Shown here piece after piece: positions 1 to 11,995 of a DNA stretch of 64,000 nucleotides; within the stretch, counting starts at the first letter, position 1, and every line of letters begins with the position of its first letter. The position numbers and the translations under genes are program-made. The DNA is from Siphonodentalium dalli (Eukaryota; Mollusca; Scaphopoda; Gadilida; Siphonodentaliidae), in NCBI GenBank assembly GCA_032622095.1, contig CP136069.1, positions 51,814,760 to 51,878,759 on the forward strand, read 5' to 3'. Below the pieces are notes generated by a model that searched no databases, was not told the DNA's origin, and saw only the letters and a program-made list of their open reading frames with translations.

Positions 1-3000
1 TATCTATCTCGAGCTTCACACCTTAGCCTATCTATCTCGAGCTTTACACCTTAACCTATCTATCTCGAGCTTCATACCTTACCCTATCTATCTCGAGCTT
101 CACACCTTAGCCTATCTATCTCGAGCTTCATACCTTAGCCTATCTATCTCGAGCTTCATACCTTAGCCTATCTATCTCGAGCTTCATACCTTAGCCTATC
201 TGTCTCGAGCTTCATACCTTAGCCTATCTATCTCGAGCTTCACACCTTAACCTATCTGTCTCGAGCTTCACACCTTAACCTATCTGTCTCGAGCTTCATA
301 CCTTAGCCTATCTATCTCGAGCTTCATACCTTAGCCTATCTGTCTCGAGCTTCATACCTTAGCCTATCTATCTCGAGCTTCATACCTTAGCCTATCTATC
401 TCGAGCTTCATACCTTAGCCTATCTATCTCGAGCTTCATACCTTAGCCTATCTGTCTCGAGCTTCATACCTTAGCCTATCTATCTCGAGCTTCATACCTT
501 AGCCTATCTATCTCGAGCTTCATACCTTAGCCTATCTATCTCGAGCTTCATACCTTAGCCTATCTATCTCGAGCTTCATACCTTAGCCTATCTATCTCGA
601 GCTTCATACCTTAGCCTATCTATCTCGAGCTTCATACCTTAGCCTATCTATCTCGAGCTTCATACCTTAGCCTATCTGTCTCGAGCTTCATACCTTAGCC
701 TATCTATCTCGAGCTTCATACCTTAGCCTATCTATCTCGAGCTTCATACCTTAGCCTATCTATCTCGAGCTTCACACCTTACCCTATCTATCTCGAGCTT
801 CACACCTTACCCTATCTATCTCGAGCTTCATACCTTAGCCTATCTTTCTCGGGCTTCACACCTTAGCCTATCTATCTCGAGCTTCATACCTTACCCTATC
901 TTTCTCGGGCTTCACACCTTACCCTATCTATCTCGAGCTTCACACCTTACCCTATCTATCTCGAGCTTCACACCTTACCCTATCTATCTCGAGCTTCACA
1001 CCTTACCCTATCTATCTCGAGCTTCAAACCTTAACCTATCTGTCTCGAGCTTCAAACCTTAACCTATCTATCTCGAGCTTCATACCTTAGCCTATCTATC
1101 TCGAGCTTCACACCTTAGCCTATCTATCTCGAGCTTTACACCTTAACCTATCTATCTCGAGCTTCACACCTTAGCCTATCTATCTCGAGCTTCATACCTT
1201 AGCCTATCTATCTCGAGCTTCATACCTTAGCCTATCTATCTCGAGCTTCATACCTTAGCCTATCTGTCTCGAGCTTCATACCTTAGCCTATCTATCTCGA
1301 GCTTCACACCTTAACCTATCTGTCTCGAGCTTCACACCTTAACCTATCTGTCTCGAGCTTCATACCTTAGCCTATCTATCTCGAGCTTCACACCTTAACC
1401 TATCTGTCTCGAGCTTCACACCTTAACCTATCTATCTCGAGCTTCATACCTTACCCTATCTATCTCGAGCTTCATACCTTAGCCTATCTATCTCGAGCTT
1501 TACACCTTAACCTATCTATCTCGAGCTTCATACCTTAGCCTATCTGTCTCGAGCTTCATACCTTAGCCTATCTATCTCGAGCTTCACACCTTAACCTATC
1601 TGTCTCGAGCTTCACACCTTAACCTATCTATCTCGAGCTTCACACCTTAGCCTATCTATCTCGAGCTTCATACCTTAGCCTATCTGTCTCGAGCTTCACA
1701 CCTTAGCCTATCTATCTCGAGCTTCATACCTTAGCCTATCTATCTCGAGCTTCATACCTTAGCCTATCTGTCTCGAGCTTCACACCTTAGCCTATCTATC
1801 TCGAGCTTCATACCTTAGCCTATCTATCTCGAGCTTCATACCTTAGCCTATCTGTCTCGAGCTTCACACCTTAGCCTATCTATCTCGAGCTTCATACCTT
1901 AGCCTATCTATCTCGAGCTTTACACCTTAACCTATCTATCTCGAGCTTCACACCTTAGCCTATCTATCTCGAGCTTCATACCTTAGCCTATCTATCTCGA
2001 GCTTCACACCTTAGCCTATCTGTCTCGAGCTTCACACCTTAGCCTATCTATCTCGAGCTTCATACCTTAGCCTATCTATCTCGAGCTTTACACCTTAACC
2101 TATCTATCTCGAGCTTCACACCTTAGCCTATCTGTCTCGAGCTTCATACCTTAGCCTATCTATCTCGAGCTTCATACCTTAGCCTATCTATCTCGAGCTT
2201 CATACCTTAGCCTATCTATCTCGAGCTTCATACCTTAGCCTATCTGTCTCGAGCTTCACACCTTAGCCTATCTATCTCGAGCTTCATACCTTAGCCTATC
2301 TGTCTTGAGCTTCACACCTTAACCTATCTGTCTTGAGCTTCACACCTTAACCTATCTGTCTCGAGCTTCACACCTTAGCCTATCTATCTCGAGCTTCATA
2401 CCTTAGCCTATCTATCTCGAGCTTCATACCTTAGTCTATCTGTCTTGAGCTTCACACCTTAGCCTATCTGTCTCGAGCTTCACACCTTACCCTATCTATC
2501 TCGAGCTTCACACCTTAGCCTATCTATCTCGAGCTTCACACCTTAACCTATCTGTCTCGAGCTTCACACCTTATCCTATCTATCTCGAGCTTCACACCTT
2601 AGCCTATCTATCTCGAGCTTCACACCTTACCCTATCTATCTCGAGCTTCACACCTTACCCTATCTATCTCGAGCTTCACACCTTACCCTATCTATCTCGA
2701 GCTTCATACCTTAGCCTATCTTTCTCGGGCTTCACACCTTAGCCTATCTATCTCGAGCTTCATACCTTACCCTATCTTTCTCGGGCTTCACACCTTACCC
2801 TATCTATCTCGAGCTTCACACCTTACCCTATCTATCTCGAGCTTCACACCTTACCCTATCTATCTCGAGCTTCACACCTTACCCTATCTATCTCGAGCTT
2901 CATACCTTAGCCTATCTTTCTCGGGCTTCACACCTTAGCCTATCTATCTCGAGCTTCATACCTTAGCCTATCTGTCTCGAGCTTCATACCTTAGCCTATC

Positions 3001-4046
3001 TATCTCGAGCTTCATACCTTAGCCTATCTGTCTCGAGCTTCATACCTTAGCCTATCTATCTCGAGCTTCATACCTTAGCCTATCTATCTCGAGCTTCATA
3101 CCTTAGCCTATCTATCTCGAGCTTCATACCTTAGCCTATCTGTCTCGAGCTTCATACCTTAGCCTATCTATCTCGAGCTTCATACCTTAGCCTATCTATC
3201 TCGAGCTTCATACCTTAGCCTATCTATCTCGAGCTTCATACCTTAGCCTATCTATCTCGAGCTTCATACCTTAGCCTATCTATCTCGAGCTTCATACCTT
3301 AGCCTATCTATCTCGAGCTTCATACCTTAGCCTATCTATCTCGAGCTTCATACCTTAGCCTATCTGTCTCGAGCTTCATACCTTAGCCTATCTATCTCGA
3401 GCTTCATACCTTAGCCTATCTATCTCGAGCTTCATACCTTAGCCTATCTATCTCGAGCTTCACACCTTACCCTATCTATCTCGAGCTTCACACCTTACCC
3501 TATCTATCTCGAGCTTCATACCTTAGCCTATCTTTCTCGGGCTTCACACCTTAGCCTATCTATCTCGAGCTTCATACCTTACCCTATCTTTCTCGGGCTT
3601 CACACCTTACCCTATCTATCTCGAGCTTCACACCTTACCCTATCTATCTCGAGCTTCACACCTTACCCTATCTATCTCGAGCTTCACACCTTACCCTATC
3701 TATCTCGAGCTTCATACCTTAGCCTATCTTTCTCGGGCTTCACACCTTAGCCTATCTATCTCGAGCTTCATACCTTAGCCTATCTGTCTCGAGCTTCATA
3801 CCTTAGCCTATCTATCTCGAGCTTCATACCTTAGCCTATCTGTCTCGAGCTTCATACCTTAGCCTATCTATCTCGAGCTTCATACCTTAGCCTATCTATC
3901 TCGAGCTTCATACCTTAGCCTATCTGTCTCGGGCTTCACACCTTAGCCTATCTGTCTTGAGCTTCACACCTTAGCCTATCTGTCTCGAGCTTCACACCTT
4001 AGCCTATCTGTCTCGAGCTTCATACCTTAGCCTATCTTTCTCGATG
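1..4046. repeat. 28-bp satellite array, about 144 units, runs off the left edge
   Basis: Perfectly phased 28-bp units, each carrying TATCTATCTCGAGCTTCA followed by a CACCTTAGCC-like end. Units differ at a few fixed positions: A, G or T in TATCTxTC; CATA or CACA; and TTAGCC, TTACCC or TTAACC. The variants form higher-order blocks. The TCTTTCTCGGGC variant falls at 841, 2717, 2913, 3529 and 3725, and all these distances are multiples of 28. Every unit has a CTCGAG palindrome and GATA-type cores on the minus strand. The array ends abruptly at a coiled-coil ORF remnant. No coding role is seen, since 28 is not a multiple of three. Confidence 0.97.
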
Positions 4047-5600
4047 GCTTTGCTTCTGTGTTCTTGTTTATTAATGGCATCCTCTCGCTTTATCAGACTG
4101 ATCTCTCTGGTACGTAGTTCTTTCTGCTTCTGGACAAGTGTTTCATGCAGATCGTAGACGCTTTTTGCCTGGTCAATAGTTGCAAGATCGGCCATAACTG
4201 TGTGTACTCTAGGAGTGTCGGTTGTCTGTTTACTGATGTTATCTCCTTTTGGAGGAGATATGTTACAGAGAATCTTTATTGCCTCCTTGAAGGAGAGATA
4301 TTTGTACAATTATATACATACATGTAGATATAAATACAACAGTGAAGTGTGAGAATAATTAATATAGTAATTACATAAAACGTGCATGCGTATTATCAGG
4401 CTCACTTTGGTACGGGTGAGTTGCGTCTTATGTGTGGAACTTTTATCGGAGAGAGAGAAAAGTTAAATGAATTACAATTATAGTAATAAGAGTAAAGTGG
4501 GAAGAAAAACAAAAACAAAAATGTATTTGCCACTTGGAAAAGAAAAAAATATATATATATATAAAATAAAATGCGCATCCGAATGGTTGCGCCCACACAG
4601 ACAAATAGCACATGTTGCGCTGGTATAATCCTGTTGGGGTCCAATATGGGGTTGGTTGGATCAGCTTCGTCGTTAGTTGGAGAAAGACTGCTTGCATGTA
4701 TGCTTCATTGTTGAGTCATTTTCTAACCTTTCGATGAACGTGTCTGATAGTGTATCCAATGACCTCCAGTACATTCAACCGCATTCGTTCTGCTCTGCAC
4801 ATTTGTTTGCATTTTATACATGTCGACGAAAAGTTATTTTGTGGCTCAGATGATGTAGTGGTGTCAGCTTTTGTTGTGTTCGAACCTTATCTATGTTCAT
4901 TGTCATCTAGTCTATCTGGGATCTCGGATAGCACTGCAGATATACAACCACTATCTGGCAGGGATGGCATATTTGGAGAATTAATCTTTTCTCTGGATGT
5001 CTGGATGACTATGCATTCACGAAGCTGACAAGGATAATTTCTAGCGCCTTATTCATCTGCTTGATATTAGGTTTCTGGCCATCAATAGTTACTGAAGTCA
5101 TAATTTTCATTACGGCGGGGAGATGTTCATTAATGAACAGTGACAAATTATTTATATTAACCGCAACAGAGCACTGTGTAGGGTAGAAGTCGATGGTATA
5201 CAGGAAGTCAGTATCGTCACTGATTGAAGCAGTATTTCGAACACAATTGTCCTATTCCTCGTAAGTATCTTCTAACTTCGCTGACAATTTAATTAGTTTA
5301 GAGTCATTAAAACAATTTTTTTTAAAGAATACCTCATAACTTCGAATGTGACATGGTCAACTTTTGCAGTAAGACCACCAGAAGTGGTGTTGATTTCAGT
5401 GGAAAGTCTTTTGACAGAGGCTAGTTTTTACGAACAGATTTTTCCATTAACTTTATAGTCACATTTGGAATCAGTTCTCATTACATTGGGGTTAATTATA
5501 TCACAATAGTCTTCACAAGAAGTTGGCTTTGTCTAGTCTGAATCGCCGTCATGTTGATTCAAAACAGTTGAACAAAGTATATATACAAGATGGCTGACTC
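4047..5600 (-). pseudogene. Broken ORF remnant with a coiled-coil segment, family unknown
   Basis: On the minus strand several open blocks follow one another, separated by stops and frame changes. An upstream block holds the motif CDYKVNGKICS. A middle block (about 5222-5030) reads on without a stop through TIDFYPTQCSVAVNINN. The last block (4047-4309) is 80-90 residues rich in E, K, Q and R with heptad-like spacing (for example LVQKQKELRTREISLIKRE) and looks like a coiled coil. I do not recognise the family. It could be a decayed gag-like or transposon protein, or a dead cellular gene. The 28-bp satellite begins exactly where the last block ends. Confidence 0.45.
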
Positions 5601-5984
5601 GTGTTCGGGAAGATGTTTCCAGAACAAGTCACAAAGTTGACAAATAATACCACCTTACTTGGTACAAAGACGAAGTGACACACACATATACTTTGGTTAA
5701 AAGTCTAAGCATTACAATACAGCAGTTCGTACATTAAAATGAATTTTAACAACAGTTTAAAAGCAGTTAAAACAATATTTTCTAAGAGCGTAAAATCTGC
5801 TTTCACCAATACCGGAAGTTTCATCAGCAGACGACAGTCATTGGTGCATTCTTTACAATATACCACTACCACCATCTACAATTCAGACGTATGACAGACA
5901 CAGGATTCATTAGCGTTAATCCCCATAAATGTTGATATAATAGTACACTGCCATGAGTGACTTTTGTTACTCATGTATGCATCA
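5601..5984. other. Non-coding stretch, nothing recognised
   Basis: AT-rich sequence without a convincing ORF. A short piece near 5820-5850 resembles part of the GGAGCCCCA hairpin repeat (GACAGTCATTGGTGCATT), so old repeat debris is likely. Confidence 0.5.
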
Positions 5985-6145
5985 CCTAATCGATTAGCAG
6001 ATGAGAATACTATAAATTTGATTCTCGTGTCGCTCCATTTACAAAATTACAAAATTAATTCGGGTTTTTAATTAGATTTCCGATTTTGGGGTAAAAAAAA
6101 AACTTTGGCCAAATGAAATTGTTATTGGCCATTTTCGAAAAAAAT
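5985..6145. repeat. Dispersed repeat, second copy at 9489-9641
   Basis: This stretch and 9489-9641 share long blocks such as GAGAATACTATAAATTTGAT and TTGGCCAAATGAAATT at about 90% identity by eye. In both places a GGAGCCCCA hairpin piece follows directly, so the two parts may have moved together. Confidence 0.75.
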
Positions 6146-6160
6146 ATATACAACTGTTAC

Positions 6161-6250
6161 AACACTCCCCGTATGGAGCCCCACACGGACCCAAGCAGAC
6201 AACAGTCATCAGTGCATTGTTCTCTCTGCCTGGGGCTCCATAAAGTGTTA
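6161..6250 (+). repeat. GGAGCCCCA hairpin repeat, full copy
   Basis: A 75-90 bp unit bounded by TATGGAGCCCCA and its inverse TGGGGCTCCATA, with the loop ACCCAAGCAGAC...CAGTCATCAGTGCATTG between them. The same unit recurs across the window, singly, in tandem and split by insertions. Confidence 0.9.
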
Positions 6251-6261
6251 AGAGTGACAGC

Positions 6262-6531
6262 ATGAACCCTGATGAGCATCGACCCAGGTTTTATTCCATC
6301 GGCAAAAGGAAAGCTAACATTCTGTTATGCAGACTCCGAAATAAATACAGCGATTTGAATGGTGACAAATGTCAAAATCACTTATTAAGTTACCATAACT
6401 GTAGTTGCGGCTACCTAAACGAGGACGCTGATCATCATTTTTTTACGTGTCCCTTTAGTCAAAAAGAAAGGGCCAACCTCGAAGAACAAATAGTGCGGAT
6501 TGGACTACATCAAATACATGTTTGTAGTTAG
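6262..6531 (+). pseudogene. 5'-truncated LINE ORF2 C-terminal fragment
   Basis: An 89-residue reading frame with the pattern seen after the reverse transcriptase domain in many animal non-LTR retrotransposons: a basic LLCRLRNKYSDLN segment, then a zinc-knuckle-like C-x-C-x(10)-H-x(4)-C motif (NCSCGYLNEDADHHFFTCP). No reverse transcriptase domain precedes it. A hairpin repeat abuts it on each side. This is a dead 3' fragment rather than a gene. The LINE clade cannot be fixed. Confidence 0.7.
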
Positions 6532-6536
6532 GGTTA

Positions 6537-6628
6537 CGGTTAACTTAACCCTTTATGGAGCCCCGGACAGAGAGAACAATGCACTGATGACTGTCATCTG
6601 CTTGGGTCCGTGTGGGTCTCCATATGGG
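6537..6628 (-). repeat. GGAGCCCCA hairpin repeat, inverted copy
   Basis: Same unit as at 6161-6250 but in reverse orientation, so the two copies flank the LINE fragment as an inverted pair. Confidence 0.88.
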
Positions 6629-6734
6629 GAGTGTTATGTAGTACTACATCAAATACATGTTGCAGATGTACTTTGTGGACCAGTCTCACTTTCCAATGAA
6701 GGAAATTAACAATTGTTTGCAGCTGTCCAAACAT

Positions 6735-7091
6735 ATATTATAAACTCATTGCGATTTGGCGATGAACAGATGGATTACATTTAATATATTATAAACTCAT
6801 TGCGATTTGGCGATGAACAGATGGATTACATTTAATATATTATAAACTCATTGCGATTTGGCGATGAACAGATGGATTACATTTAATATATTATAAACTC
6901 ATTGCGATTTGGCGATGAACAGATGGATTACATTTAATATATTATAAACTCATTGCGATTTGGCGATGAACAGATGGATTACATTTAATATATTATAAAC
7001 TCATTGCGATTTGGCGATGAACAGATGGATTACATTTAATATATTATAAACTCATTGCGATTTGGCGATGAACAGATGGATTACATTTAGT
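6735..7091. repeat. 51-bp tandem repeat, seven copies
   Basis: Seven consecutive 51-bp units beginning ATATTATAAACTCATTGCGA. By eye they are identical, except that the final base of the last unit differs. Such uniformity points to a very recent expansion or to gene conversion. Confidence 0.97.
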
Positions 7092-7115
7092 TAATATCAT
7101 CAGCCGTATATTAAC

Positions 7116-7227
7116 TTAAATCGAGAACAACATGCACTAAACATTAAATCGAGAACAACATGCACTAAACATTAAATCGAGAACAACATGCACTAAACAT
7201 TAAATCGAGAACAACATGCACTAAACA
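7116..7227. repeat. 28-bp tandem repeat, four copies
   Basis: Four identical units containing TTAAATCGAGAACAACATGC. The sequence is unrelated to the 28-bp satellite at the left edge. Confidence 0.95.
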
Positions 7228-7491
7228 TTTGATAAAACTATATTCCCTTACCCCAAACCAATCTTTAACATTCCATATTGATTTGTGTGTTTAGTCAGAA
7301 GTTTTTTATTTGATGCATTTAACTTTTTCTTCTGTGCACCGCACCATCTTTCCCATGGGGAGAGGAGCTCCACCTAAGTTACTATAACTTGTGCTCCATT
7401 CGTTCAACTTATATTAGTTTGTTATTAACAAAGATGCTCAATAACATATTAAACAGCATGTATAACGACTTCGATAATATTTAGCACGTAC

Positions 7492-7821
7492 CTTTGCCTG
7501 CCAGGATCTTTTTCAAGTGATCTTTGAATTGCGGTAACGGCTTGTCAGGGAGGGCTGCTTGAATCATTAAACACATATGACAATAACCAGATACCGCTAT
7601 GTCCTTCGGGTTCCTCATGACATGAAATAGTTTACATTTCTTCATAATTTCTGTGGGGATGTGGTGAGCCCAGTAGTGGGTATTTAGAATCCTTGGTGAT
7701 GGCAGGGCATCTAGGACGTCAATACCGTTAAAGTCAATCATCCATGATTCTTTCTCCGCGTTTAGAGGTTGAACGTTTCCTTGTTGAAGCATCCCAATTA
7801 ATTCATTCAGCCAATGAGTAC
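7492..7821 (-). CDS. Cytosolic sulfotransferase A, exon 2
   Basis: A 330-nt exon of a PAPS-dependent cytosolic sulfotransferase, which moves a sulfonate group from PAPS to a hydroxyl or amine on a small acceptor. The acceptor is CCCCACAG before GTACTCATTGG. The donor is GGCAAAG followed by GTACGTG. It starts and ends in phase 1, like its paralogs at 38860 and 62395. The exon begins with GTHWLNEL, completing the 5'-phosphosulfate loop (FPKS-GTHW) started in exon 1. ILNTHYWAHHIP carries the conserved TH of the catalytic region. KLFHVMRNPKDIAVSGY is the 3'-phosphate-binding motif with its Arg and Ser. It joins exon 1 at 15363-15573 across a 7.5-kb intron. No later exon is seen to the left, so the gene probably continues beyond the satellite and the window edge. 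Confidence 0.93.
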
Positions 7822-7849
7822 CTGTGGGGAACACAATGCAGAAAGAATA

Positions 7850-8124
7850 TATATGTCATCATCTGATCTTAGTCCAACAACACGTGCAAACAAACAAAAC
7901 GAACTAAGGCCACACAAATTAAAACAACAAGAGAGAGATAGAGAGATAAACAAACAAAACGCAATAAGGCCATACAAATTAGAAAAATACATGAAAAAGA
8001 GAGTGAGAGACAGAAAGAAAGAGACAGATAGAGAGAGATATAACAAACAAAACGAAACAATGCCACACAAATTAGAAAAAAAACATGAAAAAAGAGAATG
8101 AGAGAGACAGAAAGAAAGAGAGAT

Positions 8125-8170
<46 letters not shown>
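7850..8170. repeat. GA-rich low-complexity tract with (GA)n
   Basis: Purine-rich DNA with repeated AACAAACAAAACG-like and AGAGAGATAGAG segments, ending in an uninterrupted GA run near 8125-8168. Both strands give short ORFs, none of which looks real. Confidence 0.9.
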
Positions 8171-8173
<3 letters not shown>

Positions 8174-8194
8174 ATATATATCTAATATATATTT

Positions 8195-8560
8195 TGGGAC
8201 TTCTGTCTGTCTGTCTGTGTGTGTGTTAGCTATGGCCGGGAAAACTGCCAGACGGATTTTGACGAAATTTGATACCTAGGTTAATTTTGTCCAGGGAGTG
8301 TTTTGGACGGATCAAATCGTGACCCCGACCTGACCTTGACCTTCACAATTGTCAATTCAAGGTCAAATCGCGAATTTTGAAGGGATTTCGACGAAATTTG
8401 ATACCTATGGTTACTTTTGTCCGAGGAGTGTTTTGGACGGGTCAAATCGTGACCCCAACCTGACCTTAACCTTCAAAATGATCAATTCAAGGTCAAATCG
8501 GGTAAAACCGGACGGATTTCGACGGGTACTTTTGTCGGGTACTTGTTAGTTTTTGGTCCC
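8195..8560. repeat. CAAGGTCA-type dispersed element, copy 1
   Basis: A TCTGTCTGTCTGTGTGTG run leads into repeats of TTTGGACGG, GACCTTGACCTT and TTCAAGGTCAAATCG. Two internal near-copies sit about 110 bp apart. Longer relatives lie at 10905-11620 and 12721-13245. Confidence 0.8.
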
Positions 8561-9060
8561 AATCCATTCCAAACTTGTCAGGTCACTTTGCCCACAATTG
8601 CCCCCCCCCCCCCCGATAAAAACAACATCACAAACTGGAATTATAGAATGAAATTCAATTAAACGCAATTGCTATGAAAATTCAGGAAACCCGTGCACCA
8701 TTTCACTTGACATAGTACGGTATAGTTAACAATTAAATGAGTTTGAAACACTCTTATATGTACATGTTTAGCAAATTCTTATTAAAATGTCCATATACAT
8801 ATATTTGTGACCTGCCTGTAAATGAAGCACTCAAACGATTATCTACCCAAACCATCGCGCGCGACAAAGCGATCCAGTCGCTTTCGGTGTGAATATAAAA
8901 ATCGCGCGCTTTGAACCGCTACGGACGACAGCAAACGGCCGCAAAAATCGCGCGCTCGCGCCCGGTGTGGTTTGACCCTTAGATGTTGAATGTTTCCCTG
9001 TCAATGACACATAGTTATAGTATTAAGATTTGGGCATATAAAAGTATCTCAATTATTTCG
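8561..9060. other. Non-coding; C-run and a GC-rich patch
   Basis: A 14-base C-run lies near 8603. A CpG-rich patch at 8850-8985 has repeated AAAATCGCGCGC motifs and inverted CGGTGTG pieces, typical of a transposon end. I could not define its borders. Confidence 0.5.
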
Positions 9061-9375
9061 TTAAATGCCCATTTAATTTTTGAGTCACCGATTATTTGTT
9101 ATAATGCCTTGATATACGGTTTTAATAACAATCTATGTCATAAAATATGATTAAATTACTATAATTCATCACCATTTGAAACGTTTGTGTCCCAGAAGGT
9201 GTCCATATAGTAATAGAAAATAGATGCAATCATAGAACCATTTTCCTGCGTTTCGCTCCCAGAATGCAACATAATTCAAACTAAGATATATAATTATTCC
9301 CCTTCCATTGTAAATAATATACTTTTCAGTATTCCAGATGAAACTTAAGAACACAAAAACACGACGGTACCTCAA
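9061..9375. mobile_element. TTAA-type MITE, diverged and truncated relative of 54813-55283
   Basis: Begins TTAAATGCCCATTTAATTTT, matching the TTAAAGGCCCACTTAATTTT start of the intact element at 54813. It then follows it through blocks such as TTTTAATAACAATCTATG and ATTATTCCCCTTCCATTG. The right end is missing and a hairpin repeat fragment follows. Confidence 0.8.
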
Positions 9376-9720
9376 AACTATAACAATGCACTGATGAATG
9401 TCGTCTGCTTGGGTCCGTGTGGGGCTCCATATGGGGACTGTTATTTAGTATACCATAAAAGTAAGGTAGTTCTACCCATTAATCTGTATCACATAATCAA
9501 TTAGCAAATGAGAATACTATAAATTTGATTCCCGTGTTGCTCACGTTACAAAATCAATTCGGGTTTTTTAATTAGATTTCCGATTTTGGGGTTAACAAAA
9601 TCTTTGGCCAAATGAAATTATTATTGGCCATTTTCGAAAAAAAGCGGACGAGTCATAAGTGCAATAAAGATATCTCATCAGTGCATTGTTCTATCTGTCT
9701 GGGGCTCCATAAAGGGATAA
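9376..9720. repeat. Two GGAGCCCCA hairpin pieces around the second copy of the 5985 repeat
   Basis: An inverted partial hairpin (9380-9445) precedes the copy of the 5985-6145 repeat (9489-9641). A forward partial hairpin ending TGGGGCTCCATAAAGGG (about 9675-9715) follows. Confidence 0.8.
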
Positions 9721-10572
9721 GTATTATTTGTTTCTTATAGTTACCATAAACGTAAGGTAGCTCTAGAGTTTCTTCCCGTCGGCTACATGTGCATTTTTTA
9801 TGTTCTACGGATCCTACTGTCAACCCAATGTCACATAACCCGGGATAGTAATGTGGGCTGTACTGGAGGTTTGCTACGTTCAATGTCTAAACGAGTTGGT
9901 CAGATTCACTAGAGCTGTTTATTGATAATAAACAACAACAACAACAAAAATATATATATATAACCACATTATCAATATGTGTTGACATAGCAATCATAAA
10001 ATGTAATAGCAACAAGTTCCGAAATACTCCCCCGGACTCAGGGGTGAGTAGTGATAGACAAAGGATATAGACTTAGATGGTGTGTTGGGTTGGGTGTAAA
10101 TAATATCTTGTACATTTTTTATTTCGGTACAGTTTTTAGGATGCCAGATTTTTTTTTTGGGAAAGTTTGAAATGGCGTCTAAACGATTTTTTGCGCATGC
10201 TCAAAAATTTCGTTTCTATATTGGGCACTACACCATGATTTAAAACCATAATTTAACATGTCGATTATTGTATACACCATTTATCACACATCTTTATCAT
10301 TATCGTCTCCCTTCTATATCACACCTCCATCTTTCTCACCCCTGCTCTCGCTAAACTAACTTATCAATATTTATGAGAAAACACAGAACAATATTCAAAT
10401 TCGCGTCCTCTTTACCATGTAGCTGTCTGTATTGACACTCGGGCTAACATTTCTAGAGGAAAGTATTTTTATAAAAGCTTATGGCTTATGGTTTGTTATC
10501 CAATCTTCATTTGAACTATTTGTTTTTCTATATATGTAATTGTGAATGTTATGTTCTGTTCTGTTCTGTTCT
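9721..10572. other. Non-coding intronic DNA of gene A
   Basis: No supported gene. It has a CAACAACAACAACAA run near 9930 followed by TATATA, and a TTCTGTTCTGTTCTG run near 10555 that abuts a hairpin repeat. Confidence 0.5.
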
Positions 10573-10620
10573 GACATAGAGAACAATGGACTGATGACTA
10601 TCGTCTGCTTGTGTCCGTGT
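10573..10620 (-). repeat. GGAGCCCCA hairpin repeat, half copy split by an insertion
   Basis: Carries the inner half of an inverted hairpin (GAACAATGGACTGATGACTA...GTCCGTGT). The missing half (GGGCTCCATACGGGGAG) resumes at 13746, after the 3.1-kb insertion described next. Confidence 0.85.
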
Positions 10621-10904
10621 GCACTCTTATGACTAATGTGTATGTTTTCTACACAAAATGTGTAGCCCTGCTACACAATCATTATTCATTTTTTGATCTT
10701 AAACATATTTGTGTAGTATATGTGTAGTTTTATGTACGTATACAAATTGTGTAATAATTTTTACACAATAAATGGGTCAATTTCTACACATTTATACACA
10801 CTGGTGTGCATAAAATCAACACATATCACTTACACATTTTGTGTAGATTCTTACACATATAAACCGTAGACAAGAATGTAAGTTCAGTATTCCGAACTGT
10901 GGAT

Positions 10905-11620
10905 ATATATAGTACTAGAAGGTGACCCGACTTCGTCCGGGCTTTGACCTTGAATTGTCCATTTTGAAGGTCAAGGTCAAGTGGGGTCACGATTTGACCA
11001 GTCCAAAACACTGCCCGGACAAAAGTACCCGACAAACGTGCCCGTCGAAATCCATCCGGTTTTACCCGATTTGACCATGAATTGATCATTTTGAAGGTCA
11101 AGGTCAGGTCGGGGTCACGATTTTACCCATCCAAAACACCCAGTGGACAAAAGTAACCCTACGTATCAAATTTCGTCGAAATCCCATCAAAATTGGCGAT
11201 TTGACCTTGAATTGACCCGATTTCAAGGTCAATGTCACGTCGCACGGGCAAATGAATATGCTTGTGAGACTCCCCATACGAAAGTAGCCCCACATACCAA
11301 GTTTGACCTTGAAATGATCCGATTTCAAGGTCACGTCGCACGGGCAAATTAATAGGTTTATGCCATTCCCCGGCCGAAGGTCCCCCCACATACCAAGTTT
11401 CATCGAAATCCTGTGGTATTCGGGCGTTTGACCTTGAAATGACCCGATTTCAAGGTCAAGGTCACGTCTCACGGGCAAATTAATAGGCCTATGCCACTTC
11501 CTGGCCGCAAATATCCCCACATACCAAGTTTCATCGAAATCGGGTCGGCCGTTTTCGAGTTCATCGCGAACACACACACAGACACACAGACAGACAGATC
11601 TTCCAAAATATATGATAGAC
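10905..11620 (-). repeat. CAAGGTCA-type element, long copy 2
   Basis: Runs from TACTAGAAGGTGACCCGAC, through repeated TTTCAAGGTCA and CACGTCGCACGGGCAAAT blocks about 100-130 bp apart, to a CACACACAGACACACAGACA tail and AAAATATATGATAGA. Short ORFs on both strands are repeat artefacts. A third copy lies at 12721-13245. Confidence 0.85.
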
Positions 11621-11995
11621 TAGCAGGTTAGCCCGCCACCGGCGGCTTGTCCGAAACATGACATGTTTTTATATATTTTTTTAATTTTTAGTTCCACGCG
11701 TTTCAATAAGAAAAATTTGTACCCGGTAGCTCCACCCGTTTCCGAGATCTGGTCTGCGCATGCGCTAAGCTGGTGTCGCATGGGCTCGGCGACCCGATAA
11801 ATATATAAGAGAGATATGTAAATTAGATAGATTGTATCAAAATATATAGGAGAGATATGTAAATGATCTACACACCATTACTGGTGTTTGTCAAAGTTTA
11901 GTGGGGTATATCAATACTCATTCACGATCATATCATTGAGGTCCGGAGGGTGTGGGCTATCTCTCGAATATACGGAGTTCTCAAAATATATAGTA
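11621..11995. repeat. CCGGCGGC-type element, short copy
   Basis: Starts ACTAGCAGGTTAGCCCGCC directly after the previous element's tail, includes GCTCCACCCGTTTCCGAGAT, and ends with a TATATAAGAGAGATATGT to GGAGTTCTCAAAATATATAG segment. Fuller copies lie at 11996-12720 and 58405-59255. Confidence 0.85.
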
